From positions 1 through 64,000 of the forward strand of contig QXWW01000003.1 of the NCBI GenBank assembly GCA_009911185.1: a stretch of DNA of 64,000 bases, read 5' to 3'. Below the pieces are notes generated by a model. That model worked only from the letters and a program-made list of their open reading frames with translations, was not told the DNA's origin and did not search any database. A program made the position numbers and the translations under genes. This stretch comes from Lachnospiraceae bacterium. Its GTDB lineage: Bacteria; Bacillota; Clostridia; Lachnospirales; Lachnospiraceae. This document shows, piece by piece, positions 17,271-26,619 of the stretch (its first letter is position 1; each line of letters opens with the position of its first letter).

Positions 17271-18096
17271 TACAGAAGCGGAAAAGAAAGAATTGCTTGA
17301 ATTAAGGAAAAAGATATTTGTTACAGGTTATAGGGGAGGTATGGCGCATCTGGCGTCATGTTATTCGTGCCTTGAGATGCTTTATGCTCTGTATTTAAAA
17401 GGAATATTGAAGTATGATCCTCAAAATCCGAAATGGGAAGACAGGGACAGGTTTGTATTAAGCAAAGGACATGCCGGGCTTGCACTTTATGGAGTCCTGC
17501 AAAAAGCCGGACTGATCACAGAAGAAATGTTTCACTCTTATTTGAAAGAAGATTCGATGATTGGCGGAGAACCTTGTATGCGTGACAGTGAATGGATAGA
17601 GGCGACAACTGGCTCACTTGGACATGGATTGTCTATGGGACTGGGAATTGCAATGGCATTAAAAATGAACAACAGTCCGGCAAAGGTCTATGTAATGCTT
17701 GGCGACGGTGAGCTGCAGGAGGGGACAGTCTGGGAGGCAGTCATGACTGCGCCAGTATTTGGAGTGGATAATCTGATTGCTGTTTTAGACTGCAATCGGA
17801 TACAAAAAATGGACTTTGTTGATAAGATAATTGGCGATCCAGCGTGGGAAGAAAAATGGAAAAGCTTTGGATGGAGCGTATCACAAACAGACGGTCATGA
17901 CATGGAGGCTTTTTGCAAAACGATTATGGATAATGCAGAGAAGGGAAAGCCGAGGGTTATCATTGCTCAGACGGTGAAAGGAAGGGGTGTTTCAATCATG
18001 GAGAATAATCCGAATTGGCACTTTAAACTTCCCGGAAGAAAAGAATGGAAGGTGTTTCAATCAGAACTTGAGATAGACGGTAGTGAATGGGAGTAA
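17263..18096 (+). CDS. transketolase, N-terminal (TPP-binding) subunit
   Basis: Split transketolase alpha-type subunit of about 277 residues. The TPP motif begins GDGELQEGTVWEAV and ends DNLIAVLDCNRIQ. The conserved His lies in LSKGHAGLALYG. The start is read as TTG at 17263 with GAGGTGG a few bases upstream, overlapping the reductase gene by 8 bases. An earlier in-frame TTG at 17239 is less likely. Split transketolases in biosynthetic clusters often transfer two-carbon units in secondary metabolism or sugar building rather than in the pentose phosphate pathway. Confidence 0.88.
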   Translation: MANTEAEKKELLELRKKIFVTGYRGGMAHLASCYSCLEMLYALYLKGILKYDPQNPKWEDRDRFVLSKGHAGLALYGVLQKAGLITEEMFHSYLKEDSMIGGEPCMRDSEWIEATTGSLGHGLSMGLGIAMALKMNNSPAKVYVMLGDGELQEGTVWEAVMTAPVFGVDNLIAVLDCNRIQKMDFVDKIIGDPAWEEKWKSFGWSVSQTDGHDMEAFCKTIMDNAEKGKPRVIIAQTVKGRGVSIMENNPNWHFKLPGRKEWKVFQSELEIDGSEWE

Positions 18097-18099
18097 CCT

Positions 18100-19020
18100 A
18101 TGAATAGTGCATATATAGGAAAATTAATGGAACTGGCAGGGAAAGATCACGATGTGATACATTTGCTTGCCGATAGTGGGACCGGGTATGATGAAATGTT
18201 CCGGCGAAATTTCCCTGACCAAATGTATAATTTCGGTATTGGAGAGGAGAATATGGTTGCTGCAGCGGCTGGAATGGCTTCTGTTGGAAAGAAACCATTT
18301 GTTTTCACGGCCGGAGCGTTTCTTGCGTATCGCTGTATGGAATTTATTCGGGATGATGTGTGCTTTCAAAATCTTAATGTAAAGATTGTTGGAATGGGAA
18401 GCGGCCTTGCATGGAGTTCTCTGGGGCCAACACACCATACTACGGAAGATATCTCTGTTTTAAGAGCGATACCCAATCTGGTGATATTATCGCCGGCAAC
18501 CCCCATACAAGTGGCTGCATGCGTCGAGACAGCGTATGAACATAATGGTCCTGTGTATATTAAGATAGGAATGAATCGTGAAACAGAATATTTTGCAGAG
18601 GATTACAAACATAATTTTCATATGAATGATATGGTAAGAGAGGGTAGGGACGCAGTTGTATTTGTAACGGGAAGTATTCTCGACGAGGCTGTAAAAGCCT
18701 GTGACATGCTTGAAAATGATGGGATCTTTGTGCAACTGATAAATGTAACGAATATTAAGCCGTTCCATGCTTCAGAGGTCATGGAAGCGGCAAAGTATTC
18801 TGGGAAAATAGCTGTTATAGAAGAACACAATATACATGGAGGACTCAGTAGCATAATTGCAGAATCTATCGCTTTTCATGGCGGAAATGCGAAAGTGATT
18901 CCGATTGGTTTAAATGATTCTTTTGCGAAAGGATATGGAACGCAGGTTATGGTGAGAAAGGCGAATGGACTCGATGCCGGATGTATATACAGGCGGATAA
19001 AGGAGAATTTCTTTGAATGA
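18100..19020 (+). CDS. transketolase, C-terminal subunit
   Basis: Partner of the preceding gene: pyrimidine-binding and C-terminal transketolase domains in 306 residues. The catalytic Glu lies in FGIGEENMVAAAAGMA near 46-60. The substrate-side loop is WSSLGPTHHTTEDISVLR near residue 107. The C-terminal domain starts near 185 (AVVFVTGSILDEAVKA). ATG at 18100 follows the previous stop by three bases. Both halves together make one complete enzyme. Confidence 0.88.
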   Translation: MNSAYIGKLMELAGKDHDVIHLLADSGTGYDEMFRRNFPDQMYNFGIGEENMVAAAAGMASVGKKPFVFTAGAFLAYRCMEFIRDDVCFQNLNVKIVGMGSGLAWSSLGPTHHTTEDISVLRAIPNLVILSPATPIQVAACVETAYEHNGPVYIKIGMNRETEYFAEDYKHNFHMNDMVREGRDAVVFVTGSILDEAVKACDMLENDGIFVQLINVTNIKPFHASEVMEAAKYSGKIAVIEEHNIHGGLSSIIAESIAFHGGNAKVIPIGLNDSFAKGYGTQVMVRKANGLDAGCIYRRIKENFFE

Positions 19021-19441
19021 GTATACAATAAATGAAATTAAAATAGGAACAAGGGCAGCTTTTACGAAAACGATCACGCAGGAGATGGAAGATACATTCA
19101 GAGTCATATCAGGGGATGAAAATCCATTACATAAGGATGATATGTTTGCAAATGAAATAAGCGGCGGTAAATTTTCAGGCCACGCAGTATTTGGAATGCT
19201 TACAGCTTCTCTCTATTCAACGGTGGCAGGTATGTATTTGCCTGGGAAGTACAGCCTGATTCACAGTTTTGAGGAATTATCTTTTATGAAACCGGTTTTT
19301 GTTGGCGATGAGCTTACGGTAGAAGCCGAGGTGACAGATAAAGATGAGTCATTAAAACTGATTCGCATAAGAGTTGTAATAAAAAATCAGAACAACAAGT
19401 CCGTATCTAAGGCAAAAATGAAAGTCTTAGTTATGAAATAA
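19013..19441 (+). CDS. MaoC-like (R)-specific enoyl hydratase/dehydratase
   Basis: Hot-dog-fold protein of 142 residues with the hydratase-2 motif: ISGDENPLHKDDMFA carries the catalytic Asp and His near residues 33-40, followed by GKFSGHAVFGM. The start is TTG at 19013 with AAGGAG at 18999-19004. It overlaps the transketolase subunit by 8 bases. MaoC enzymes hydrate or dehydrate acyl-CoA or acyl-carrier intermediates, so it may set the hydroxyl or double bond of the acyl group built here. Confidence 0.85.
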   Translation: MNEYTINEIKIGTRAAFTKTITQEMEDTFRVISGDENPLHKDDMFANEISGGKFSGHAVFGMLTASLYSTVAGMYLPGKYSLIHSFEELSFMKPVFVGDELTVEAEVTDKDESLKLIRIRVVIKNQNNKSVSKAKMKVLVMK

Positions 19442-19465
19442 GTATATAATCAGGAGGAAATTAAA

Positions 19466-19708
19466 ATGACAAAAGAAGAAGTATACAAGAGATTAAATGA
19501 AGTGTTCAGAGAAGTTTTGGACGATGATTCTATAGAACTGCACGATGAAACCGTTGCAGACGATGTGGACGGCTGGGATTCTTTTGAACACATAAATCTT
19601 ATCGTTGGGGTAGAAGAAGAGTTTGGATTTAAAATCCCAATGGGTAAGGTTGTAACCATGAAGAATGTCGGTGAGATGGTAGACATTATATTGGAGATGG
19701 GCAAGTAA
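19466..19708 (+). CDS. acyl carrier protein
   Basis: An 80-residue acidic helical protein. The phosphopantetheine attachment site is Ser39 in DGWDSFEHINLI. The gene has a good AGGAGG site and lies between the MaoC gene and the acyltransferase. It is the likely carrier for the group loaded by the FkbH-like protein and handed to the MBOAT enzyme. The short length and FEHI after the Ser resemble discrete carriers of acylation clusters (DltC type) rather than the housekeeping fatty-acid carrier. Confidence 0.9.
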   Translation: MTKEEVYKRLNEVFREVLDDDSIELHDETVADDVDGWDSFEHINLIVGVEEEFGFKIPMGKVVTMKNVGEMVDIILEMGK

Positions 19709-19709
19709 T

Positions 19710-21266
19710 ATGTCAATAACTTCGTTTTATTTTCTGGTGTTCATTACAATAGGCGTAGCGTTTTATTATGTATTACCTAAAAAGATACAATGGGTCGTGC
19801 TGTTACTTCTCAGTCTGGTATTCTATTATTTTGCCGCTGTGCCATATACAATCGGTTATCTGGCGGCTTCCACACTGATAGCTTATTTTTCTACCTTGTG
19901 GATGAAGAGGAAAAGAGAAAAGCAGAATCAAGATGCAAAAGTCTTACCGGTTACGATGATTGCTTTGCTGATAAATATTGCAATCTGGTTTGTTGTAAAG
20001 GGAAGGGATCTTTGGTTTCCATTTGCTTCCGGATTTATGGCGCGGCATGACGTTTTGCAAATTGACGCTGAAATAAACCTGCGGATGATCGCATCTCTGG
20101 GAATGGGATATTATACGCTCCAGATAATGGGATATATTATTGACTGTTACTGGCAAAATGCTGTTCCTCAAAAGAATCCATTAAAATTATTCTTATTTGT
20201 ATCATATTTTCCGCAGCTAACTACGGGACCGATTAGTAGATATGCGCAGCTTGAAACGTTATATGAAAGGCACAAATTTGAATATCAGAATATTTCATTC
20301 GGCGCTCAAAGAATCCTTTGGGGATTTACCAAGAAAATTGTTTTAGCGGAAAGAATTGGAATCATTGTATCGGCGCTAAATTCAGATATGAGTACATATA
20401 CAGGATTCTATTCCTGGATTGCAATATTGCTGTATCCCTTACAGATGTACGCTGATTTTTCCGGTTGTATGGACATCGTACTTGGCGTATCGGAATTGTT
20501 TGGCATCCGGCTTGCCGAGAACTTTCATAATCCATTTTTTGCCAGAACTTCACAGGAATTTTGGCAGAGATGGCATATTACACTGGGAACTTGGGCAAAG
20601 GACTATGTGCTTTATCCACTGTTAAAATCGAAACGTATGATTAGATTTGGAAAGTTCACCAGGAAAAAGTTTGGGAAAAAAGCAGGTAAATTCTTGGTAA
20701 ATATGGCAGGTATGTTTATCTTATGGATGGTTATGGGGATATGGCATGGAGGATTAAGATATATTGCAGGCGTCAGTTTATGGTATTGGGTGATTCTTAT
20801 GCTTGGTGATTTGTTCGCGCCAGTATTTTTGAAAATAACCAATAAACTGGAGATGAAGACGGACAGTTTTGCATGGCATTTCTTTCAGTCCGGGAGGACA
20901 TATTTGATTTATGCCGTAGGAGCCACTTTTTTTAGCGTTGGAGTTACAGATGGAATTTATCGGTTGAAGGATGCACTCAAGGTATTGTGTGTAAAAAATT
21001 ATGCGAACCCATGGATATTCTTTGATCAAAGTATTTTAAATCTGGGCGTTACATGGGGCGATATTAATTTAATCATTTTTGTAAGCGTCATTGTGCTGCT
21101 TGTTGCCATTTTGCGTGAGAAGCATGGATATGCAAGAATATGGGTTCAACAGCAATGTTTTATTTTCAGATGGATGATATGGATTTCCCTTTTTATTATA
21201 GTGCTGATTTGGGGAAAGTATGGGCCAGGATATGACGCGTCCATATTTATTTATGAGGGATTTTAG
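19710..21266 (+). CDS. MBOAT-family membrane O-acyltransferase (AlgI/DltB type)
   Basis: Polytopic membrane enzyme of 518 residues. The family region around RWHITLGTWAKDYVLYPL (near residue 290) and the catalytic His346 in MGIWHGGLRY are intact. MBOAT proteins of this branch take an acyl group from an intracellular carrier protein and pass it across the membrane to an extracellular glycan or teichoic acid. The gene starts two bases after the acyl carrier protein stop, supporting the pairing. The acyl donor is unlikely to be plain acetate, given the enzymes upstream. Confidence 0.92.
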   Translation: MSITSFYFLVFITIGVAFYYVLPKKIQWVVLLLLSLVFYYFAAVPYTIGYLAASTLIAYFSTLWMKRKREKQNQDAKVLPVTMIALLINIAIWFVVKGRDLWFPFASGFMARHDVLQIDAEINLRMIASLGMGYYTLQIMGYIIDCYWQNAVPQKNPLKLFLFVSYFPQLTTGPISRYAQLETLYERHKFEYQNISFGAQRILWGFTKKIVLAERIGIIVSALNSDMSTYTGFYSWIAILLYPLQMYADFSGCMDIVLGVSELFGIRLAENFHNPFFARTSQEFWQRWHITLGTWAKDYVLYPLLKSKRMIRFGKFTRKKFGKKAGKFLVNMAGMFILWMVMGIWHGGLRYIAGVSLWYWVILMLGDLFAPVFLKITNKLEMKTDSFAWHFFQSGRTYLIYAVGATFFSVGVTDGIYRLKDALKVLCVKNYANPWIFFDQSILNLGVTWGDINLIIFVSVIVLLVAILREKHGYARIWVQQQCFIFRWMIWISLFIIVLIWGKYGPGYDASIFIYEGF

Positions 21267-21268
21267 AT

Positions 21269-22768
21269 ATGCGAAAGAATGTTAAAACAATAATTTCAGC
21301 AATTGCATTTTGTGTAATCTTTGCATCAGTGTTTCAGTATATAACGAACGTCTACAGACCTTCGAGCGGATATGATCGAACGCACATTATTGCTTTTGAT
21401 GAGCAGCAGGATTTGGACGTTGTGTACATAGGCGGGAGCGCTTGTTTTGTATTTTGGCAGCCTTTGAGGGCGTGGAATGAATGGGGAATAGCCTCCTATA
21501 ATTACGCAACAAATGGACTCGAAGGTGCAAATATTGAGTATATGATTCGTCATTCAGAGAGTGCGATGCATCCAGATTTGTATATAGTTGGCGTAAGACC
21601 GTATCAATTGTGGAGCGAAAGCGGCAATACAGGTACTTTAAGATATGTAACGGATAGTTGGAGTTTGCTATCTCCTGCCAGATACCAGCTTATTAATAGT
21701 TTTTTTAAGAAACACAATTCTACGGAAAAGGTTGATTATCCTTCTTATATTTTTAATATTATTAATTATCATGATAACGGTGATGTTTTAAAGAATCCTG
21801 CTAACTGGCATTATAAGGAGGCTCATGAGAAAGCTCCTAACAAGGGGTGGGAGTGGGTTGAAGCTTATCAGTATCTACAAGCCCCGAAAGGATGGAATAC
21901 AACTGAGAGAACTGCTTTGATAAACGGGGCCGAGGCTGCGCTTCGTGAGTTGTGCGAATATTGTTCCAGCGAAAACTTAAATGTTCTTTTTGTTGTATGT
22001 CCATATTACATAGAACAAGAGCATCAAAAAATGTACAATACGATTGATGACATTGTGTCTGAGTACGGCTTTGACTTTCTAAATACAAATGAATATTATG
22101 ACGAAATAGGGATAGATTTTAATACCGACTTTTATAATAGAAGGCACGTTAATTGTTTCGGGGCAGAAAAATATACAAAGTTTCTGGGTCAGTATATTAC
22201 AGAACATTATAATTTAAGAGATCACAGGGGGGAAAAGGGGTATGAGAGCTGGGGGGAAGATTACAGGAGATTTTGCAGCGAAGAAGAATCCTATAAGCAA
22301 TCTATTAAAAAGATTATGGAAAATGACCTGCAAGGATTTGAACTTGCCGAAAAATTAAAGAAAGACAAGGATATTTCCTCATGGTATTTGAATACAAAAT
22401 CCAATAGGTATACATTGCTTATCTATAATAATGGAGTTTCTTTTGAAAATGATGCAGATCTGGAAATGGTATGCAGTAAGTGGGGGATTACTGCAAATTC
22501 ATATGGATGTAACATAGTTTCTGACGAGGTGATAAAAGAAGCAAACGTTATATCGGAGGAGTTGCTGATGGAGGGAGTTATTGGAAAGGATTCTCCGGCC
22601 AATGGCGTTGCTTATTCAATTTCTAATGAACATTTGATGATTGACGGTATGGATTATTATGAAAACGTCGAGGGGCTTATTATTGTAGCGGTTGATAATA
22701 ATTTGCAGATGATAGCCGACCGTATTATTGTGGATACATCCAGTGACAATTATGTAATAAAAAGATAG
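21269..22768 (+). CDS. SGNH/DltD-like extracellular acyl-transfer protein
   Basis: A 499-residue protein with one N-terminal membrane helix (about 7-24) and an outside-facing body. DVVYIGGSACFVFWQPL near residues 51-67 matches block I of SGNH proteins (Gly-x-Ser followed by Trp-Pro-like), and later YPPSYI-like and DFYNRRHVNCFGA segments resemble the Asp/His block. DltD and AlgX/AlgJ-type proteins complete acyl transfer after the MBOAT step. It lies three bases after the acyltransferase and ends the operon. The C-terminal 170 residues (after about 325) match no domain I recognise. Confidence 0.7.
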   Translation: MRKNVKTIISAIAFCVIFASVFQYITNVYRPSSGYDRTHIIAFDEQQDLDVVYIGGSACFVFWQPLRAWNEWGIASYNYATNGLEGANIEYMIRHSESAMHPDLYIVGVRPYQLWSESGNTGTLRYVTDSWSLLSPARYQLINSFFKKHNSTEKVDYPSYIFNIINYHDNGDVLKNPANWHYKEAHEKAPNKGWEWVEAYQYLQAPKGWNTTERTALINGAEAALRELCEYCSSENLNVLFVVCPYYIEQEHQKMYNTIDDIVSEYGFDFLNTNEYYDEIGIDFNTDFYNRRHVNCFGAEKYTKFLGQYITEHYNLRDHRGEKGYESWGEDYRRFCSEEESYKQSIKKIMENDLQGFELAEKLKKDKDISSWYLNTKSNRYTLLIYNNGVSFENDADLEMVCSKWGITANSYGCNIVSDEVIKEANVISEELLMEGVIGKDSPANGVAYSISNEHLMIDGMDYYENVEGLIIVAVDNNLQMIADRIIVDTSSDNYVIKR

Positions 22769-22845
22769 GGATGAATGGCAATCAAAGTGAAACGCCTGTA
22801 TCGTTTTCGGTGTTCTGGCGCTTATGCTTAACGCTATGCTTTTAA

Positions 22846-22880
22846 AACGTCTGTGATTTGTATTGCAGACGTTATTCTTT
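22846..22880 (+). terminator. Rho-independent terminator
   Basis: AACGTCTG at 22846-22853 pairs perfectly with CAGACGTT at 22866-22873, followed by ATTCTTTT. It ends the acylation cluster. Confidence 0.8.
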
Positions 22881-22919
22881 TACATTATAAACATTGTTTT
22901 TCTGTATTATTGTAATATT

Positions 22920-22926
22920 TGTCGAA
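22920..22926 (+). promoter_or_regulatory. Spo0A-box-like site before the surface protein
   Basis: TGTCGAA lies within a block sharing most positions with that before the acylation cluster (14450-14485). It lies 84 bases before the ribosome binding region of the fibronectin-like protein. No clear sigma-A hexamers stand at fixed distance, so the block itself may be the promoter's activator-dependent -35 region. Confidence 0.45.
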
Positions 22927-23009
22927 AAAATAAATTTAGATGGACAATTTGAGTAAAACGAGTTATAGTAAGAAATGGAAAAAAATTAAGTCAAAGGAGG
23001 ACATGATTT

Positions 23010-25706
23010 ATGAAGAAACCACAATTGGTGAAACGCCTTTTGGCTGGTTCACTGGTTTTGGCATTGACAGTTTTGGACGCTGTACCGGCTTCGGCAGCTC
23101 AGATGCAACAGCCGGAGAATGTAATGGAAGCTGAAGATACGGAAGTGTCAGAAGACTTACAGACAGAAAAACCAGAGACAGAAAGTGATGTGCCAGAGAC
23201 ACCAGAAGCCGAAGAGGCAGAAACGAAGATGCCTGAGGCTGAGAGTGAAACACAAGGGGAAGAAATTCAGAATCTGGAAATGGCAGAACCGCAGGCGGGG
23301 GGACAGCAGGAGCTTAGCGATACAAGTAAAGAACAGGTAAGGGAGGCAGTGACAGCGATCCCTTCTATTACCCAGCCTGCAATTGAGGTGATAGATAATG
23401 AATCGTCTATAAGATTTAGATTGTCCTTTACAAAAACAAATTGCGAAGGGGTCAGACTGGAAGTAAAGGCTTCTGATACAGGTTCTGTTGTAGAGAGTAC
23501 AAGCAATTATTATTCTGATAATTCAATTTATTCAAGTGATTTTTATGACAGCATTACTCAGAAAAGCGGTATCGTACCAAGTGTGACTTATACCTTTACC
23601 CTGACGCCTTATACCTATACGTACGATGAGGATGACAATGAGCAGCAGGTAAATGGTACGCCGATGAGCGTTATATGGACGGCGCCTGCGATCGATACGG
23701 TGACAGGACTGGCTTTAAAGGAAATGACGCCTTCCGGTTTCTTCTTTTCACACAGTCCGGTTGCAAAGGGCGCTTACGTGCGTTATGAATATTCTGCCAA
23801 CAGTGCCTTTGATCCGAATCTTGCAGAGGTATTCAGCAGCTATGATTATGATGACGAGGACGATAACACGGTTACGATACCGTATTATAACATGGAGCCG
23901 GGCGTTGTCTATTACGTGCGGGCATATGCAGTCCGTTATGGTATGAAGGGCGTATTCTCTAATGTAGTATCTGTGAAAGCCCCGGTTGCAGAAGTTACCG
24001 GAATTTCAACGGAGGTTTTTGACAAAGCAATTACATTGAATATTGGAGCCGGATATGGCGATTATACAGGATTCCAGATTGCCAGAAAGACAGGAAAGGG
24101 CAAATATCAGGATTTAATCACCACCACAGACGGTTCATTCAAAGATACAGGACTTCAGAAAAATACCAAATATACATACAGAGTACGCGCTTACTATTAT
24201 AATCTGAATACGAAAAAATCTGTATATGGCGATTATTCATATAAGACCGTACAGACCGGCGTTGCAGCAATGAATCTGAAGGCGCAGGCAACGGGGAAAG
24301 ATACCGTGAAACTGACCTGGAAGAAAGTTTCCGGAGCAGACGGCTATGATGTATACCGTTATGTGTCTTCCTCATCAAGCAGTACTTTTAAGTCCGGCGA
24401 GAGCTACGATTTTAGTAAATATGAATTGGTAAAGAAACTGGGAAAGAAAAAGAAATCCTATACCGATAAGAAACTGGTGGCAGGAGAGACTTATAGTTAT
24501 TTTGTGAAAGCATACGAACTTGTAAAAGGTGAAAAAGTATATTTTACAGAAGACAGCGCTTCTGCAAGTACAAAATTCAGCTTTAATACAAGCGTAAACG
24601 TATATAAAGAAGCACAGAATCCCAAGAATGGTACGGTAAGTATCGCATGGAAGCAGATTCCGCAGGCGAACGGCTATCTGATCGAAAAATATGATGAAAC
24701 GAGCAATGCATGGGTAACCGTGAAGAAAATTACAAAAGCAAAGACAACATCCTCTACATTGCCGGCGTCTCCTTTGGGAAAATCAATTGAGTACAGAATC
24801 CGTGCGTTCCGTGGCAATAAGTATTCCGGTTCGGATAAAGTAACGGTGAGAGGATGCCTTGCGGCTGTATCAGGTGTAAAGGCAAAAGCTACTGAAAATG
24901 GAATTGTAATTTCCTGGAATGCCGTTTCCGGAGCGTCCTACTATAAGGTATATCGTACCGCTGATTCTACAACGATGTATAATGCGGATACTAAGACCTA
25001 TAGCTATAATAATGGAAGCAGCGTCAGAATCCAGGCGTTTAAGCTGGCAAGTATCACAGAGAATTACTATTATACCTTGGGAAATAGTACCGTAAAAATG
25101 GAAAAAGACTATGATACGGCAAAGCTCCTGGCATATCAGAGACCTGGTACCAATCTTACGCCGGACGATGACTACTACATTGATTACACCAGAATTGCAG
25201 GCACTTCCGTGACAGATTATTCTTATGCATATCATGAACCTGTTTATAATGAGCAGGGGATTGCTACCAAGGAAGATATTACATTATACGGTCCGCAAAC
25301 TGATATGAGTTATCAGTATTATGTTGTTGCATACAGTGAGCTGCTGGATCCGGTGGAACAACAGTATTATACAGCTTACAGCTATGGCGGAAGCAAACCT
25401 GCATCTGCAGCTATGGCTGGCACGGCAGCGGTAAAAGCGCCTGTTATAACAGTGAAAGCGGCAAAGAAAAGCGTAACGGTTACATATAAGAAAGTTGCAG
25501 GAGCTAAGAAATATCTTATATACCGTTCAAATTCTAAAAAGGGACCATACGAGCTGGTTACAGTGACAACGAAGACAAAATATAAAGACAGTAAACTTAC
25601 GTCCAAGAAGAAATATTACTATAAAGTTATGGCAGTTGCACAGAATAATTTGGGTGCGGATAAATGTTCTTCTTTCTCGAAGGTGAAATCAGCGAAAGCA
25701 AAATAA
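23010..25706 (+). CDS. secreted multi-domain fibronectin type III-like surface protein
   Basis: An 898-residue exported protein with a strong AAAGGAGG site. A signal peptide with cleavage near ASA-AQ (residue 30) is followed by an acidic Glu/Thr/Pro-rich linker (about 31-115). Then come about seven beta-sandwich modules in tandem. The fibronectin III pattern is clear in several: VKLTWKKVSGADGYDVYR, IVISWNAVSGASYYKVYR and VTVTYKKVAGAKKYLIYR, each with a later KYTYRVRAYY-like strand. No LPXTG or membrane anchor is visible at the C-terminus, which ends in a Lys/Ala-rich segment. It is likely a cell-surface or secreted scaffold or adhesin. The gene has its own terminator. Confidence 0.85.
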   Translation: MKKPQLVKRLLAGSLVLALTVLDAVPASAAQMQQPENVMEAEDTEVSEDLQTEKPETESDVPETPEAEEAETKMPEAESETQGEEIQNLEMAEPQAGGQQELSDTSKEQVREAVTAIPSITQPAIEVIDNESSIRFRLSFTKTNCEGVRLEVKASDTGSVVESTSNYYSDNSIYSSDFYDSITQKSGIVPSVTYTFTLTPYTYTYDEDDNEQQVNGTPMSVIWTAPAIDTVTGLALKEMTPSGFFFSHSPVAKGAYVRYEYSANSAFDPNLAEVFSSYDYDDEDDNTVTIPYYNMEPGVVYYVRAYAVRYGMKGVFSNVVSVKAPVAEVTGISTEVFDKAITLNIGAGYGDYTGFQIARKTGKGKYQDLITTTDGSFKDTGLQKNTKYTYRVRAYYYNLNTKKSVYGDYSYKTVQTGVAAMNLKAQATGKDTVKLTWKKVSGADGYDVYRYVSSSSSSTFKSGESYDFSKYELVKKLGKKKKSYTDKKLVAGETYSYFVKAYELVKGEKVYFTEDSASASTKFSFNTSVNVYKEAQNPKNGTVSIAWKQIPQANGYLIEKYDETSNAWVTVKKITKAKTTSSTLPASPLGKSIEYRIRAFRGNKYSGSDKVTVRGCLAAVSGVKAKATENGIVISWNAVSGASYYKVYRTADSTTMYNADTKTYSYNNGSSVRIQAFKLASITENYYYTLGNSTVKMEKDYDTAKLLAYQRPGTNLTPDDDYYIDYTRIAGTSVTDYSYAYHEPVYNEQGIATKEDITLYGPQTDMSYQYYVVAYSELLDPVEQQYYTAYSYGGSKPASAAMAGTAAVKAPVITVKAAKKSVTVTYKKVAGAKKYLIYRSNSKKGPYELVTVTTKTKYKDSKLTSKKKYYYKVMAVAQNNLGADKCSSFSKVKSAKAK

Positions 25707-25724
25707 TATTAGTATATCCTGTTT

Positions 25725-25752
25725 GGGGGCTTCCATTTCGGAAGCCCCCTTT
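25725..25752 (+). terminator. Rho-independent terminator after the surface protein
   Basis: GGGGGCTTCC at 25725-25734 pairs perfectly with GGAAGCCCCC at 25740-25749, with a 5-base loop and TTT after it. Confidence 0.9.
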
Positions 25753-25755
25753 ATG

Positions 25756-25800
25756 AAAACTGAGAGAATACCAGCTGTTAGGGAGATTCTCTCAGTTTTT
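25756..25800 (-). terminator. terminator of the minus-strand ABC operon (possibly bidirectional)
   Basis: A 13-base perfect inverted repeat, AAAACTGAGAGAA at 25756-25768 and TTCTCTCAGTTTT at 25787-25799, has T-tracts readable on both strands. It lies just beyond the stop of the ABC permease gene and could stop transcription from either side. Confidence 0.8.
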
Positions 25801-25818
25801 GCCTGCAAACGCCAATTG

Positions 25819-26619
25819 TTAATTGGCAAGATTCCGATATTTTTGTTCCAGGCGGCTCAGCAGAGCGTATAATCCCCAGGCAAGGAGACATAAAATTACG
25901 ATAGACATGATCACCCAGTCCAATTTGAAAACCTGGCTTCCATAAATAATGAGATATCCAAGCCCCTGGCGGGAGGCGATAAATTCTCCAATAATCACTC
26001 CCACAAGGCATAATCCGATATTTACCTTCATGATGGAGAACATGGAAGGAATGCTGGCGGGGAGTATCACTTTCGTGAGAATATGATATTTCGTTCCTCC
26101 AAGCGTCTGGATCAGTTTGATTTTTTCCGGGTCAACGGATTGAAAACTGCTATAAAGGCTTAGAATGGATCCAAAAACAGCGACGGATATGCCGGTAATA
26201 ATAATTGTTTTATAGTTTGCACCCAGCCATACAATCAATAACGGAGCAAGCGCCGATTTGGGAAGACTGTTCAGGATCACCAGATACGGTTCCAGTGTTT
26301 CAGAAATTTTTTTATTAAACCACAATATAATTGTTATTATTATTGCTGACATTAGCACGAGAAAAAAACTCATAATTGTCTCAAATAAAGTGATGCCTAC
26401 ATGGGCAAACAGAGAATGATCCAAAACCATGTTGTAGGCGCACAAAAATACACGGGAGGGGCTGCTGAAGAAGAAGGAATCAATCATCTGCAGTCTGGCA
26501 GCTCCTTCCCAAAGTCCCAGAAAACACAGAAAAATGCACAGCCTGCTTATGGTAACGGTGCGTCTGTGTTTTTTCTGAGTAAGCAGAAATTTCTGTTGTG
26601 CAAGAGATATTTCACTCAT
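25819..26619 (-). CDS. ABC transporter permease, SsuC/TauC type
   Basis: A 266-residue inner-membrane permease with about six helices. The EAA loop reads near residues 168-190 (KIKLIQTLGGTKYHILTKVILP), as in nitrate/sulfonate/taurine/thiamine-precursor importers. It overlaps the end of the ATPase gene by 8 bases. No substrate-binding protein gene lies beside the pair, although such importers need one. The substrate therefore cannot be guessed. Confidence 0.9.
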   Translation of the reverse strand: MSEISLAQQKFLLTQKKHRRTVTISRLCIFLCFLGLWEGAARLQMIDSFFFSSPSRVFLCAYNMVLDHSLFAHVGITLFETIMSFFLVLMSAIIITIILWFNKKISETLEPYLVILNSLPKSALAPLLIVWLGANYKTIIITGISVAVFGSILSLYSSFQSVDPEKIKLIQTLGGTKYHILTKVILPASIPSMFSIMKVNIGLCLVGVIIGEFIASRQGLGYLIIYGSQVFKLDWVIMSIVILCLLAWGLYALLSRLEQKYRNLAN

